From Bacilli bacterium (GTDB taxonomy: Bacteria > Bacillota_I > Bacilli_A > RF39 > UBA660), in contig JAFXPU010000002.1 of the NCBI GenBank assembly GCA_017527675.1, positions 95,611-159,610 on the forward strand: a stretch of DNA of 64,000 nucleotides, written 5' to 3'. The position numbers and the translations under genes are program-made. This document shows, one piece after another, positions 44,801-52,662 of this stretch. The notes beneath the pieces are model-generated. The model was not told the origin of the DNA. It saw only the letters and a program-made list of their open reading frames with translations, and ran no database searches. The first letter of the stretch is position 1. The number at the start of each line of letters is the position of its first letter.

Positions 44801-45155
44801 AGATGATATTGAAAAAATAAAATTTGAACTTGAAGATCGTTTTGGTAAATTATCTGATGAATTAATAATATACATGTATGAAGAAATATTTGAACATAAA
44901 GCCCGTAGTTTAAATATTACTAAGGTAGTACAAACTAAAAATTCAATAATACTTTATTTACCACGTAATCTTAGTGAAAAAATTGATGGTGACTTATTAT
45001 TTTCAAAATGTATTGATTTAAGTCGTAAAATTAGATTTGGTATGAAAAATAAAGAATTATTAATTACTTTAGATTTAATAAATTTAGATAAACATTTTAT
45101 CTATTATCTAATTGATATTTTAGATATTACAGCAACTGCAATAAAAAAAGTATAA
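41868..45155 (+). CDS. mfd: Transcription-repair coupling factor Mfd
   Basis: SF2 translocase that removes stalled RNA polymerase and recruits UvrA. It has 1095 residues. Order: UvrB-homology N-terminal region, CarD-like RNA-polymerase-interacting domain (GDYVVHNIHGVGRYAGI near 425), translocase with Walker A GDVGYGKTEVA (about 572-582), DEEQRFGVKH, SATPIPRTLQMS and QIRGRVGRS, then the C-terminal TRCF domain. SD GGAGG. The gene contains a perfect Noc-box palindrome at 42562-42575. Confidence 0.98.
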   Translation: MNILNDLLILDEYNYYSGLTKELKGLLTYKLLIEKKNSIVFLTSSLYEANEYYQIISNYTKDVLLFPMDDFLTSEAIAASPELEITRLETLFKIDDNPKIIITNLMGYLRFLPTREIYNNSIINLKIGNSFDIKKLINNLYKIGYSRETIVNKTGEMAVRGFVIDVFPLGNDNPIRIEFWGDEIDSIKEFNVDSQLTIKNLDSIKIYPCTEFLVDNTQSFEKSKQRDLIKYYFPGNVRYFLGNNSILVVDEYNNLKNNYELLFEEMNEYKATNDIDQSIKFMHDFEIDVKNTYYLYKFDEAIAQKHFNFDSAELLPLSGNAKIINDTLNNYVEKGYKVILCLNNRRQINKLIDILNNNNIIVTDINNIFDNKINIIVKNICYGFKFDKYIVYSEHELFNSHEKNVTYNSNFKYGQKIRDINKLKIGDYVVHNIHGVGRYAGIKTLSKNGILKDYLQIEYRDGDKLYIPVEKMELISKYSANDSIVPKINKLGGTEWQKTKLRIRKHVEDIAYKLLNLYAQRENTIGFKYQKDDEMQLEFEKEFIYEETKDQLKVTEEIKKDMESSRPMDRLLCGDVGYGKTEVAFRAIFKAILSGKQVAFLCPTTILSLQHFNSAQDRFKNFPVRIELMNRFISQKKQKEIIKDLKEKKIDLLIGTHRILSNDIEFADLGLLIIDEEQRFGVKHKEKIKELKNSIDILTLSATPIPRTLQMSLSGIRSLSLIETPPRNRYPVQTYVLAYNKQVIKEAIYKELARNGQAFILFNNIKDMDVMHAEINGLVPEAKIVCAHGQMSKNELENVMNDFQNREYDVMLCTTIIETGIDIPTVNTLIIIDADHFGLSQLYQIRGRVGRSNKIAYCYLMYNPGKVLSDVATKRLNVIKEFTELGSGFAIATRDLSIRGAGDILGSEQAGFIDTVGIELYLKMLNEEINRIKGIKVEEEETSEVPLIDVATTISDDYVEEEELKIEIHKKISNIKTIDDIEKIKFELEDRFGKLSDELIIYMYEEIFEHKARSLNITKVVQTKNSIILYLPRNLSEKIDGDLLFSKCIDLSRKIRFGMKNKELLITLDLINLDKHFIYYLIDILDITATAIKKV
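42562..42575. promoter_or_regulatory. Perfect Noc-binding sequence inside mfd
   Basis: ATTTCCCGGGAAAT, a perfect 14-base palindrome identical to the B. subtilis Noc-box consensus. It uses CCG and GGA codons within mfd. A Noc-type protein is encoded at 16.3-17.9 kb. Occupancy is inferred. Confidence 0.6.
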
Positions 45156-45193
45156 ATCCATTATTTTTAATCACACTAAATTTAGGTGATTTA

Positions 45194-45724
45194 ATGGAAA
45201 GTACGAATATTGTTAAAAAAATAGATGAATTAGGTCGAATTGTTTTACCTAAAGAAATAAGAAAAAAATTAAAGTTAAGAACCGATGATTTTTTAGAAAT
45301 ATATGTTGATAATGATTTATTATGTTTAAAAAAATATTCTAAAATAAAAAGTCTAAAAAGTTTTGCCCAACAGTTAACTGATGTATTATATTCTTATACA
45401 CAAAAAGAAATATTAATTGCAGATAAATATAATATTATTGCTTATACAGGTACTGATAAGAAAAAATATATTGGAAAAGAGATAAGTGATAAGTTGTTGG
45501 AGTCTATAAATAGAAGAGATTCTATTATGCAAAATCATATAAAAGAATTACAATTAATTAATAATGAAGAGATAAAATGTAGTTATGTTATGAATACAAT
45601 TATTAGTAATAGTGAATATATTGGTATTGTGGTTATGTATTCTAAAGAAGAAATACTAACAGAACATGATATGAATGTTATAAAAATATTATCATCTTTT
45701 TTAAATAAATATCTTGAAGATTAA
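45194..45724 (+). CDS. spoVT: Stage V sporulation protein T, AbrB-family regulator
   Basis: A 176-residue transcription factor. Residues 1-50 form the AbrB swapped-hairpin DNA-binding domain (KIDELGRIVLPKEIRKKL); residues 55-176 form a GAF-like domain. SpoVT modulates sigma-G genes in the forespore in B. subtilis. It is directly downstream of mfd as in Bacillus. SD AGGTGAT. The promoter of the following T-box operon starts inside its last codons. Confidence 0.95.
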   Translation: MESTNIVKKIDELGRIVLPKEIRKKLKLRTDDFLEIYVDNDLLCLKKYSKIKSLKSFAQQLTDVLYSYTQKEILIADKYNIIAYTGTDKKKYIGKEISDKLLESINRRDSIMQNHIKELQLINNEEIKCSYVMNTIISNSEYIGIVVMYSKEEILTEHDMNVIKILSSFLNKYLED

Positions 45725-45742
45725 TATTTTATTTGTTACAAT
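45714..45742 (+). promoter_or_regulatory. Sigma-A promoter of the T-box operon
   Basis: TTGAAG (45714-45719), 17-base spacer, TACAAT (45737-45742). Overlaps the end of spoVT and precedes the T-box leader. Confidence 0.65.
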
Positions 45743-45749
45743 ATTGTAT

Positions 45750-45948
45750 GTAAAAGCGATGAAGGAAAGAGAAATAAGGATTATTTTAAAGAGAGCTTGG
45801 TTAGGTGAAAGCAAGTAAATATGAATTATTTTATATGGCTCTGGAGCTTCCGATAGGACGTTAACTGCGTTAAAGTATGAGGTAGATAATTCTATAAAGT
45901 AAGGTGGTACCGCGTTTTATACGCCCTTACATTATAGAATTTTTTTTA
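45750..45948 (+). promoter_or_regulatory. T-box riboswitch (methionine specifier) with terminator
   Basis: A T-box leader that senses uncharged tRNA. It has Stem I start GCGATGAAGGAAAGAG, GAGAGC...GGTGAAAGC, and a specifier read as ATG at 45835-45837 just before GCTCTGGAGC. The T-box AGGTGGTACCGCG is at 45902-45914. The terminator pairs AATTCTATAAAGTAAGG (45888-45904) with CCTTACATTATAGAATT (45925-45941) and ends in a T-run. It controls dut and metS. Methionine specificity fits metS. Confidence 0.93.
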
Positions 45949-45963
45949 TTAGGAAGTGATAAT

Positions 45964-46446
45964 ATGCGAAAATTTTATAAAATAAGTTTTGAACAATTTA
46001 AAAAAGATATTGTTGATGACTATGAATTATATCAGGGTTATGTTATGCCTGAGCGCAAAACACAAGCAGCCGCTGGTTATGATTTTATAGCTATATCAGA
46101 TTTTGAAATTAAGCCAGGGGAAATAAAAAAGATACCAACTGGTATCAAAGCCGAAATGAATTATGACGAAATGCTTATGATTCTAGTTAGAAGTAGTATG
46201 GGATTTAAATATAATGTTAGATTATGTAATCAAGTAGGAATTATTGATGCTGATTATTATAATAATCCATCTAATGAAGGACATATTTGGTTAGCCTTAC
46301 AAAATGAAGGAAAAGATATTTATGTTGTTAAAAAAGGAGAAGCGTTTGGTCAAGGAATATTTGTTAAATATTTAACTTGCGGTGAAGAAGTAGAAAATAA
46401 GAGAGTTCGCTGGAGTGGTGAACCAAATAAGGAGGAATTAGAATGA
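45964..46446 (+). CDS. dut: dUTPase family protein
   Basis: A 160-residue trimeric-type dUTPase: motif 1 AGYDFIA, motif 2 RSSMGFK, motif 3 GIIDADYY, motif 4 GEAFGQGIF. The usual C-terminal motif 5 (glycine-rich, GGFGSTG) is not recognisable; the protein ends RVRWSGEPNKEELE. It would hydrolyse dUTP to dUMP, keeping uracil out of DNA and feeding dTMP synthesis. The start is ATG 45964 after AGGAAGTGAT; the longer GTG reading lies inside the T-box. It overlaps metS as ATGA and is controlled by the Met T-box. Confidence 0.85.
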   Translation: MRKFYKISFEQFKKDIVDDYELYQGYVMPERKTQAAAGYDFIAISDFEIKPGEIKKIPTGIKAEMNYDEMLMILVRSSMGFKYNVRLCNQVGIIDADYYNNPSNEGHIWLALQNEGKDIYVVKKGEAFGQGIFVKYLTCGEEVENKRVRWSGEPNKEELE

Positions 46447-47978
46447 AAGAAAAATATTATATATCAACAGCTATAGCTTATACATCAGGTAAACCACATA
46501 TTGGTAATACTTATGAAATTATTTTAGCAGATGCTATAGCAAGATTTAAAAGAGCACAAGGATACGATGTATATTTTCAAACAGGTACAGATGAACATGG
46601 TGAAAAAATACAACAAAAAGCACTAGCTCAAGGAAAAACGCCAAAACAATTTGTTGATGAAGTATCAACAGATATTAAACGTATTTGGGATAAAATGAAT
46701 ACTAGTTATGATCGATTTGTTAGAACAACTGATGAAATACATGAAAAAGAAGTACAAAAGATTTTTCAAAAAATGTATGATAAAGGAGATATTTATTTAG
46801 GGGAATATACAGGCTTATATTGTACTCCTTGTGAATCATTCTGGACTGAATCTCAATTAGTAGATGGTAAATGTCCGGATTGCGGTAGAGAAGTAAAGGA
46901 AGCAAAAGAAGAAGCATATTTCTTTAAATTAAGTAAATATCAAAAACAATTAGAGGAATTTATTGAAAATAATCCACATTTTATTGAACCAGAATCAAGA
47001 AGAAATGAAATGTTAAATAATTTTATTAAACCAGGCCTTCAAGATTTATGTATTTCAAGAACTAGTTTTGATTGGGGTATTCCAGTACCAAATAATCCAA
47101 AACATGTTATTTATGTATGGCTTGATGCCCTAACAAACTATATTACTAATATTGGTTATGATACAGAAAATCCAACTGAAGAATTTAAAAAATATTGGCC
47201 AGCAGATCTACATTTAATTGGTAAGGATATTGTTAGATTTCATAGTATTTATTGGCCTTGTTTCCTATGGTCATTAGATATAGATTTACCAAAACAAATT
47301 TTTGGACATCCTTGGTTACTTACAAATAATGATAAAATTGGTAAAAGTAGAGGTAATGCTATTTATGCTGATGATTTAGCTGATGAATATGGTGTAGATG
47401 CTGTAAGATATTATGTATTACATGAAATACCATTTGCAAATGATGGTAATTTAACATATGAATTATTAGAAGAAAGATATAATTCAGATCTTGCAAATAT
47501 TTTAGGAAATTTAGTTAATAGAACAATATCAATGAATAAAAAATATTTTGAAAATATTGTATGTGATAGTGATGTTACTGCTGATGTTGATGCTGATTTA
47601 ATTAATACTGTATTAGGGGCTAAGAAAAAAGTTGAAAAAGCAATGGATGATTTACATGTTGCCGATGCTATTGATGCCGTATTTGAAATATTTAGAAGAT
47701 CAAATAAATATATTGATGAGACAACACCATGGATTTTAGCTAAAGATGAAAATAAGGATAGATTAAAGAAAGTATTATATAATTTATTAGAATCTATTAG
47801 AATTGGTGCTGTATTATTACATCCATTCTTACCAGAAACATCTGAAAAAATATTTGTTCAATTAAATACAGATGTTACATCATATGATTCAATTGATGAG
47901 TTTGGTGGTTTAAAAGTTGGTGAAAAATTAAATGATCCAGAACCATTATTTGCTCGTATTGAAAAGAAAGAGGATTAA
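46443..47978 (+). CDS. metS: Methionyl-tRNA synthetase
   Basis: Class I synthetase of 511 residues. HIGH-type motif PHIGN (about 18-22), zinc cysteines CTPC...CPDC (about 127-149), KMSKS-type KIGKSRGN (about 299-306) and anticodon-binding helices. It ends without the C-terminal EMAP/Trbp111 tRNA-binding domain present in longer MetRS. SD GGAGG. Second gene of the Met T-box operon; a small membrane-protein gene and tatD follow. Confidence 0.97.
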   Translation: MKEKYYISTAIAYTSGKPHIGNTYEIILADAIARFKRAQGYDVYFQTGTDEHGEKIQQKALAQGKTPKQFVDEVSTDIKRIWDKMNTSYDRFVRTTDEIHEKEVQKIFQKMYDKGDIYLGEYTGLYCTPCESFWTESQLVDGKCPDCGREVKEAKEEAYFFKLSKYQKQLEEFIENNPHFIEPESRRNEMLNNFIKPGLQDLCISRTSFDWGIPVPNNPKHVIYVWLDALTNYITNIGYDTENPTEEFKKYWPADLHLIGKDIVRFHSIYWPCFLWSLDIDLPKQIFGHPWLLTNNDKIGKSRGNAIYADDLADEYGVDAVRYYVLHEIPFANDGNLTYELLEERYNSDLANILGNLVNRTISMNKKYFENIVCDSDVTADVDADLINTVLGAKKKVEKAMDDLHVADAIDAVFEIFRRSNKYIDETTPWILAKDENKDRLKKVLYNLLESIRIGAVLLHPFLPETSEKIFVQLNTDVTSYDSIDEFGGLKVGEKLNDPEPLFARIEKKED

Positions 47979-48077
47979 TTCTTGTCAAAAAGTGCGTAAA
48001 GTGACATATTTTGTCGATAAAAAATAGAAACAATTTGCATATAAGTATGTTATACTCATAATTGTGAGGAGAATTAT

Positions 48078-48254
48078 ATGACAACAAAAAGAGAAGTTAT
48101 TTTACTTGTAGTAATGACATTTTCGTTTTTGTTTTTTACTATTATTGGTAGTTTTGTTACTACGGGTAATCCAATTGATTTACTAATTATATTAACTTTG
48201 GTATGTTATTTAATTCAATACGCAATATTAAAGATTAAGGAAAAGAAAAAATAA
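48078..48254 (+). CDS. Small two-helix membrane protein, unknown function
   Basis: A 58-residue protein starting MTTKREVILLVVMTF and ending with a basic tail (KIKEKKK). Two hydrophobic helices (about 7-28 and 33-50) are joined by a short loop. SD GAGGAG lies nine bases before the ATG. It has its own terminator. Not recognised, but the start signals and terminator support a real gene. Confidence 0.65.
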   Translation: MTTKREVILLVVMTFSFLFFTIIGSFVTTGNPIDLLIILTLVCYLIQYAILKIKEKKK

Positions 48255-48286
48255 AAAAATTATACTTTTTGTGGTATAATTTTTTT
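48254..48286 (+). terminator. Intrinsic terminator after the 58-residue membrane protein
   Basis: AAAAAATTATAC (48254-48265) / GTATAATTTTTT (48274-48285), 8-base loop, T-run. Confidence 0.75.
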
Positions 48287-48303
48287 ATATTTAGAGGTGA
48301 AAT

Positions 48304-49059
48304 ATGTTAGTAGATACGCATAGTCATATATTTTTAGAATATTATAATAATATAGATGAAGTAATTAATAAAATGGATGGTATTATTATAGTTGCCGGAT
48401 GTGATGACAAAACTAATTTAGAAGTTTTAGATTTAGTAAGCAAATATAATAAAGTTTATGGTACATTAGGAATTCAACCAGAAGCAATCGATAAGATAAC
48501 AGATAAAAGTTATAAAATAATCGAAGAAAGTTTATCAAATCCTAAAATTGTAGGAATTGGTGAAATAGGTATTGATTATCATTGGGTAAGTGATAATCGT
48601 GATAAACAAATAGAGGTTTTTAAAAAACAATTAGATATTGCCCGTAAATATAATAAGTGTGTTGTTATTCATAGTCGTGATGCAGCTGAAGATACATTAA
48701 ATATTTTAAAAGAGTACAAAGATCTTAAAAAAATACTACATTGTTATGGTTATAGTTTAGAACTAGCTCGTGAATTTCAAAAAATAGGATGTGTCTTTGG
48801 TATAGGTGGTGTTTTAACATTTAAAAACAATCGAAAATTAAAAGAAGTTGTAGAACAGTTAGATATTAATAATTTTGTTTTGGAAACTGATAGTCCTTAT
48901 CTTAGTCCAGAACCATTTCGTGGTCAAAAAAATGAACCTGCTAACGTTAGACTAGTTGCAGAAAAAATTGCGGAAATAAAAAATCTAGATATTGAAAAAA
49001 CCATTGAAATTACAGGGAAAACAGCATTATCTCAATTTGACTTAGAAGTAAAAATATGA
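48304..49059 (+). CDS. tatD: TatD family metal-dependent deoxyribonuclease
   Basis: A 251-residue TIM-barrel hydrolase with metal ligands in DTHSHIF (residues 4-10), GEIGIDYHW (about 91), HSRDA (about 124), HCYG and ETDSPYLSP (about 197). TatD enzymes (YabD in B. subtilis) have 3'-5' exonuclease activity on DNA and RNA ends and are linked to DNA repair. SD GAGGTG. Sits after metS as in B. subtilis metS-yabD-yabE. Confidence 0.95.
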   Translation: MLVDTHSHIFLEYYNNIDEVINKMDGIIIVAGCDDKTNLEVLDLVSKYNKVYGTLGIQPEAIDKITDKSYKIIEESLSNPKIVGIGEIGIDYHWVSDNRDKQIEVFKKQLDIARKYNKCVVIHSRDAAEDTLNILKEYKDLKKILHCYGYSLELAREFQKIGCVFGIGGVLTFKNNRKLKEVVEQLDINNFVLETDSPYLSPEPFRGQKNEPANVRLVAEKIAEIKNLDIEKTIEITGKTALSQFDLEVKI

Positions 49060-49099
49060 TACAATAATTGTGTAAGTTAAATGAAAAAGAGGTGATACA

Positions 49100-49804
49100 A
49101 TGGATATATATTTATTACAAATAATTGGTAATTGGTTATCTGTTTTATTCGTGTCTTTTGTATCATTTATTGGTATAGATTTATATGATAATAATGTTGA
49201 TGTAAAACAATTAGATAGTAATGTTAAATCTGTAACAGTTGTAAGTGAGATAGTTCCTTATTCAACTGATTATGTATTTAATGATGAAATAATAAAAAGA
49301 GGAGAAGCATCAATAGTAACTCCAGGTGAAAATGGAATTAATTATGTTTATAATGATGGAACAGTAAAAACATTGGTTAATCCTATTAATGAAGTAAGAG
49401 AAGTATATAATGGAACAGATTCAACATATGTTGGACGTATGACTGGATATGGTCCAGATTGTGATACGTGTAGTGGTGTTGGAGGCGTTGCTTGTCGTAC
49501 TAAATATGGTCAGAAATATAATTTAATAACTGATGGCATTTATTATGATGATGAAGAATATGGTAAAGTAAGAATTGTTGCAGCAGCCTTTGATGAATTT
49601 CCATGTGGAACGATAGTTTATATAGATAATGGTAGATTTGAACCATTCTATGCAATTGTAATGGATACAGGTTATTCAATGAGAAATGGTTTAGCAAATG
49701 GAATTATTTGGTTTGACTTAGCATTCACATCAGAATCTGATCCAGGAGTACCATATGCTACAAGTTATAATACAAAGTATATAGTTCAAAGATGGGGTTG
49801 GTAA
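49100..49804 (+). CDS. G5- and 3D-domain cell-wall protein (YabE position)
   Basis: A 234-residue protein. N-terminal hydrophobic anchor (about 4-26), G5-like segment (about 48-105), C-terminal 3D domain with conserved acidic residues, GYGPDCDTCSGVGG and IVMDTGYSM. 3D domains resemble the lytic transglycosylase core of Sps/Rpf-type enzymes. It occupies the yabE site between tatD and ksgA; the DUF348 repeats of YabE are absent. The ribonuclease M5 gene rnmV, normally next, is missing. Confidence 0.88.
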   Translation: MDIYLLQIIGNWLSVLFVSFVSFIGIDLYDNNVDVKQLDSNVKSVTVVSEIVPYSTDYVFNDEIIKRGEASIVTPGENGINYVYNDGTVKTLVNPINEVREVYNGTDSTYVGRMTGYGPDCDTCSGVGGVACRTKYGQKYNLITDGIYYDDEEYGKVRIVAAAFDEFPCGTIVYIDNGRFEPFYAIVMDTGYSMRNGLANGIIWFDLAFTSESDPGVPYATSYNTKYIVQRWGW

Positions 49805-49818
49805 ACCTCATTTTTTTT
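49794..49818 (+). terminator. Intrinsic terminator overlapping the 3D-protein stop
   Basis: GGGGTT (49794-49799) / AACCTC (49804-49809) with loop GGTA, followed by A and eight T. The stop codon (49802-49804) lies in the loop and stem. Confidence 0.68.
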
Positions 49819-49842
49819 GCTATAATTTAGGTGGGTGATATT

Positions 49843-50676
49843 ATGGAATATTCTCCAAAAAAAATGCAGGAAAATATTGATAAAAACAATTTTAGATTTA
49901 AAAAACAATTTGGTCAAAATTTTATTTGTGATGAGAATATTATAAATAATATTATTGATAAGGCGGCAATTGATAAAAATACATTAGTTATTGAGGTTGG
50001 TCCAGGTGCTGGTAGCCTTACTAATAAATTAGCTTTGAATGCTAAAAATGTATTATGTTATGAAATAGATAAAGATGTAAAAGAAATATTAGAAGATAAT
50101 TTAAAAGACTATGATAATGTAAAAATTATATATGAAGATTTTTTAAATTGCCATGTAAAAGAAGATTTAAAGAAATATGAATATGATAAATTATATTTAG
50201 TTGCTAATCTTCCTTATTATATAACTACACCAATTATTATGAAGTTAGTAGATGATCATATAGGTGTTGATAAAATAGTAGTTATGGTTCAAAAAGAAGT
50301 TGGTGATCGTTTTAAGGCTAAACCCAAAACTAAAGATTATGGTTCTTTAACAGTATTCTTAAATTATTATTTTGAAGTTAGAAAAATAATGGATGTTAGT
50401 AAAAACGTATTTATGCCTAAACCAAATGTTGATAGTATTGTAGTTGAATTTATAAAAACTAATAAAAACTATATAGTAAAAAATGAAGATATTTTCTTTA
50501 AAATAGTTAAAGATAGTTTTAAACAAAAACGAAAAACAATTAAAAATAATTTACGAGAATATGATTTAGCTAAAATTGAAAAGGTATTATTAAATAATAA
50601 TTTTAGTTTATCATCACGTGCTGAAGAAATACCAATTGAAGTATTTGTTGATATAGCTAATGAATTGAGTGATTAA
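49843..50676 (+). CDS. ksgA: 16S rRNA (adenine-1518/1519-N6)-dimethyltransferase
   Basis: A 277-residue Rossmann methyltransferase. FGQNFICDE, SAM-binding IEVGPGAGSLT (about 50-60) and catalytic NLPYYITTPI (about 121-130) are visible. It dimethylates two adenines in helix 45 during 30S maturation. ATG 49843 was chosen, after GGTGAT; the earlier GTG lies within this Shine-Dalgarno. ung follows directly. Confidence 0.97.
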   Translation: MEYSPKKMQENIDKNNFRFKKQFGQNFICDENIINNIIDKAAIDKNTLVIEVGPGAGSLTNKLALNAKNVLCYEIDKDVKEILEDNLKDYDNVKIIYEDFLNCHVKEDLKKYEYDKLYLVANLPYYITTPIIMKLVDDHIGVDKIVVMVQKEVGDRFKAKPKTKDYGSLTVFLNYYFEVRKIMDVSKNVFMPKPNVDSIVVEFIKTNKNYIVKNEDIFFKIVKDSFKQKRKTIKNNLREYDLAKIEKVLLNNNFSLSSRAEEIPIEVFVDIANELSD

Positions 50677-50677
50677 A

Positions 50678-51328
50678 ATGATTAATAAAAAATGGGATGT
50701 TATTTTAAAAGATGAGTTTAAAAAAGAGTATTTTGCTAAACTTGGAAGATTTGTTAAAAGTGAATATAAAAATAAAATAATATTTCCAGAATATAAAAAT
50801 ATATTTAATAGTTTAAGATTAACAGATTATGATGATGTTAAAGTTGTTATAATAGGTCAGGATCCATATCATGGTGTTGGTGAGGCTCATGGATTATGTT
50901 TTTCTGTTCAAGAAGGAGTAAAAATGCCACCATCACTTGCAAATATTTTTAAAGAATTAAAAAGTGATTTAGGTATAACACGTACAAAAACAGATTTAAC
51001 TGATTGGGCTAAACAGGGTGTATTACTTTTAAATGCTATTATGACTGTTGAAAAAGATAAGCCATTATCACATAAAGATAAAGGTTGGGAGATATTTACA
51101 GATAATATTATTAAATATTTAAATGAAAGAGAAAAACCAGTTATATTTGTTTTATGGGGTAGTTATGCTCGTAGTAAAAAAGAACTAATTAACACAAAAA
51201 AGCATTATATAATTGAGTCGGCCCACCCATCTCCATTATCTGCTTCACGCGGATTTTTAGGATCTAAACCATTTAGTAAAATAAATGAAATATTAGTAAA
51301 AACAAATCAAGATACAATTAGATGGTGA
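50678..51328 (+). CDS. ung: Uracil-DNA glycosylase
   Basis: A 216-residue family 1 enzyme. It has GQDPYHGVGEAHGLCFSV with the catalytic Asp (about 62-79) and HPSPLSASRGFLGS (about 186-199). It removes uracil from DNA, complementing dUTPase upstream at 46 kb. The start is ATG 50678; an upstream GTG overlaps ksgA. In B. subtilis ung is elsewhere, so its place here between ksgA and tilS is lineage-specific. Confidence 0.97.
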   Translation: MINKKWDVILKDEFKKEYFAKLGRFVKSEYKNKIIFPEYKNIFNSLRLTDYDDVKVVIIGQDPYHGVGEAHGLCFSVQEGVKMPPSLANIFKELKSDLGITRTKTDLTDWAKQGVLLLNAIMTVEKDKPLSHKDKGWEIFTDNIIKYLNEREKPVIFVLWGSYARSKKELINTKKHYIIESAHPSPLSASRGFLGSKPFSKINEILVKTNQDTIRW

Positions 51329-51332
51329 TATA

Positions 51333-52661
51333 ATGAATGAATTAAATGATTTTTTAAAAAATGAAATTGATTTATCAGATAATAGTATCATTGTTATCGG
51401 TCTATCAGGTGGACCAGATTCAATGGCTCTTTTAAATATTCTTTCTAAATTTAATTCTAATCTTAAAATTGTTTGTGCACATGTACATCATAATTTAAGA
51501 AAAGAATCAGATATGGAAAAAATATTTGTTGAAGAATATTGTCAGAAAAATGGTTATATTTTTGAATTTTTAAAAATAGAAGAATATAAAAATAATAAAT
51601 TTAGTGAAGAAGAAGCTCGAAGAATTCGCTACGACTTTTTTGAATCTTTAGTATATAAATATAATGCCAAATATTTATTTACGGCACATCATGGTGATGA
51701 TTTAATTGAAACGGTTTTAATGCGTTTAACTCGTGGTTCAACTTTAAAAGGATATAGTGGAATTAGTACAATAACTAAAAAAGAACGATATGAAATAATT
51801 CGTCCATTAATTTTTTTAACTAAAGATGAAGTAATGAATTATATAAATGATAATCATATTCCATATGTTGTTGATAATTCTAATACTAGTTTAAAATATA
51901 CAAGGAATCGTTATCGAGCACAGATTTTACCAATTTTAAAAAAAGAAAATCCAATTGTTCATCAAAAATTTTATAAATATAGTAAAATGATAGAGCAATA
52001 TGATGATTTTGTTAATAAATATGTAGATAATATCTATAATAAAATTGTTATTGATGGTAAAATATATATAGATAAGTTTACTTGTGAAGAAAAACTTATT
52101 AGGCACGCTATTTTAGAAAGATATATTTATTTTATCTATGGTGATGACATTGTTTTTTGGGATGATATGAAAACCGAATTATTTCAAAAAATGGCATACG
52201 ATTTAAAACCAAATATATCTTTAGATTTTCCAAATAATATAAAAGGTATAAAAGAATATAATTTATTGTATATGATAAAACCAGATACTAGTGAAGAATA
52301 TGAATATGAAATCAAAGATAAAGTTGAATTAAAAGATGGCATAATTGAGAAAGTATCTGAATCGAATGAAACTGATAATTATGTTACTTATTTAAATAGC
52401 AGTGATATTAAATTACCTATTTATGTACGTACTATAAAAAATGGTGATAAAATTACAATAAAGAATATGCAAGGGACAAAAAAAATCAAGGATATTTTTA
52501 TTAATGAAAAAATTCCAATGATTAAAAGAAAGATATGGCCAATAGTGGTTGATAGTCAAAATAATGTATTATGGATACCAGGTTTAAAAAAATCAAAATT
52601 TGATAGTCAAAAAACCGGAAAGTATGATATAATACTAAAGTACTATTATGAAGGGAGATAA
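51333..52661 (+). CDS. tilS: tRNA(Ile)-lysidine synthase
   Basis: Adds lysine to C34 of tRNA-Ile(CAU), changing its decoding to AUA; important in an AT-rich genome that uses AUA heavily. It has 442 residues. PP-loop SGGPDSMAL (about 25-33), HVHHNLR, and TAHHGDDLIET motifs; C-terminal substrate-binding domain. It is followed one base later by ftsH, matching the Bacillus tilS-(hprT)-ftsH order without hprT. Confidence 0.96.
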   Translation: MNELNDFLKNEIDLSDNSIIVIGLSGGPDSMALLNILSKFNSNLKIVCAHVHHNLRKESDMEKIFVEEYCQKNGYIFEFLKIEEYKNNKFSEEEARRIRYDFFESLVYKYNAKYLFTAHHGDDLIETVLMRLTRGSTLKGYSGISTITKKERYEIIRPLIFLTKDEVMNYINDNHIPYVVDNSNTSLKYTRNRYRAQILPILKKENPIVHQKFYKYSKMIEQYDDFVNKYVDNIYNKIVIDGKIYIDKFTCEEKLIRHAILERYIYFIYGDDIVFWDDMKTELFQKMAYDLKPNISLDFPNNIKGIKEYNLLYMIKPDTSEEYEYEIKDKVELKDGIIEKVSESNETDNYVTYLNSSDIKLPIYVRTIKNGDKITIKNMQGTKKIKDIFINEKIPMIKRKIWPIVVDSQNNVLWIPGLKKSKFDSQKTGKYDIILKYYYEGR

Positions 52662-52662
52662 T

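Noticed and set aside
45904..45963. GTG-initiated N-terminal extension of the dUTPase
   Set aside because: The codons are the conserved T-box sequence and terminator; the true ATG at 45964 has its own Shine-Dalgarno.
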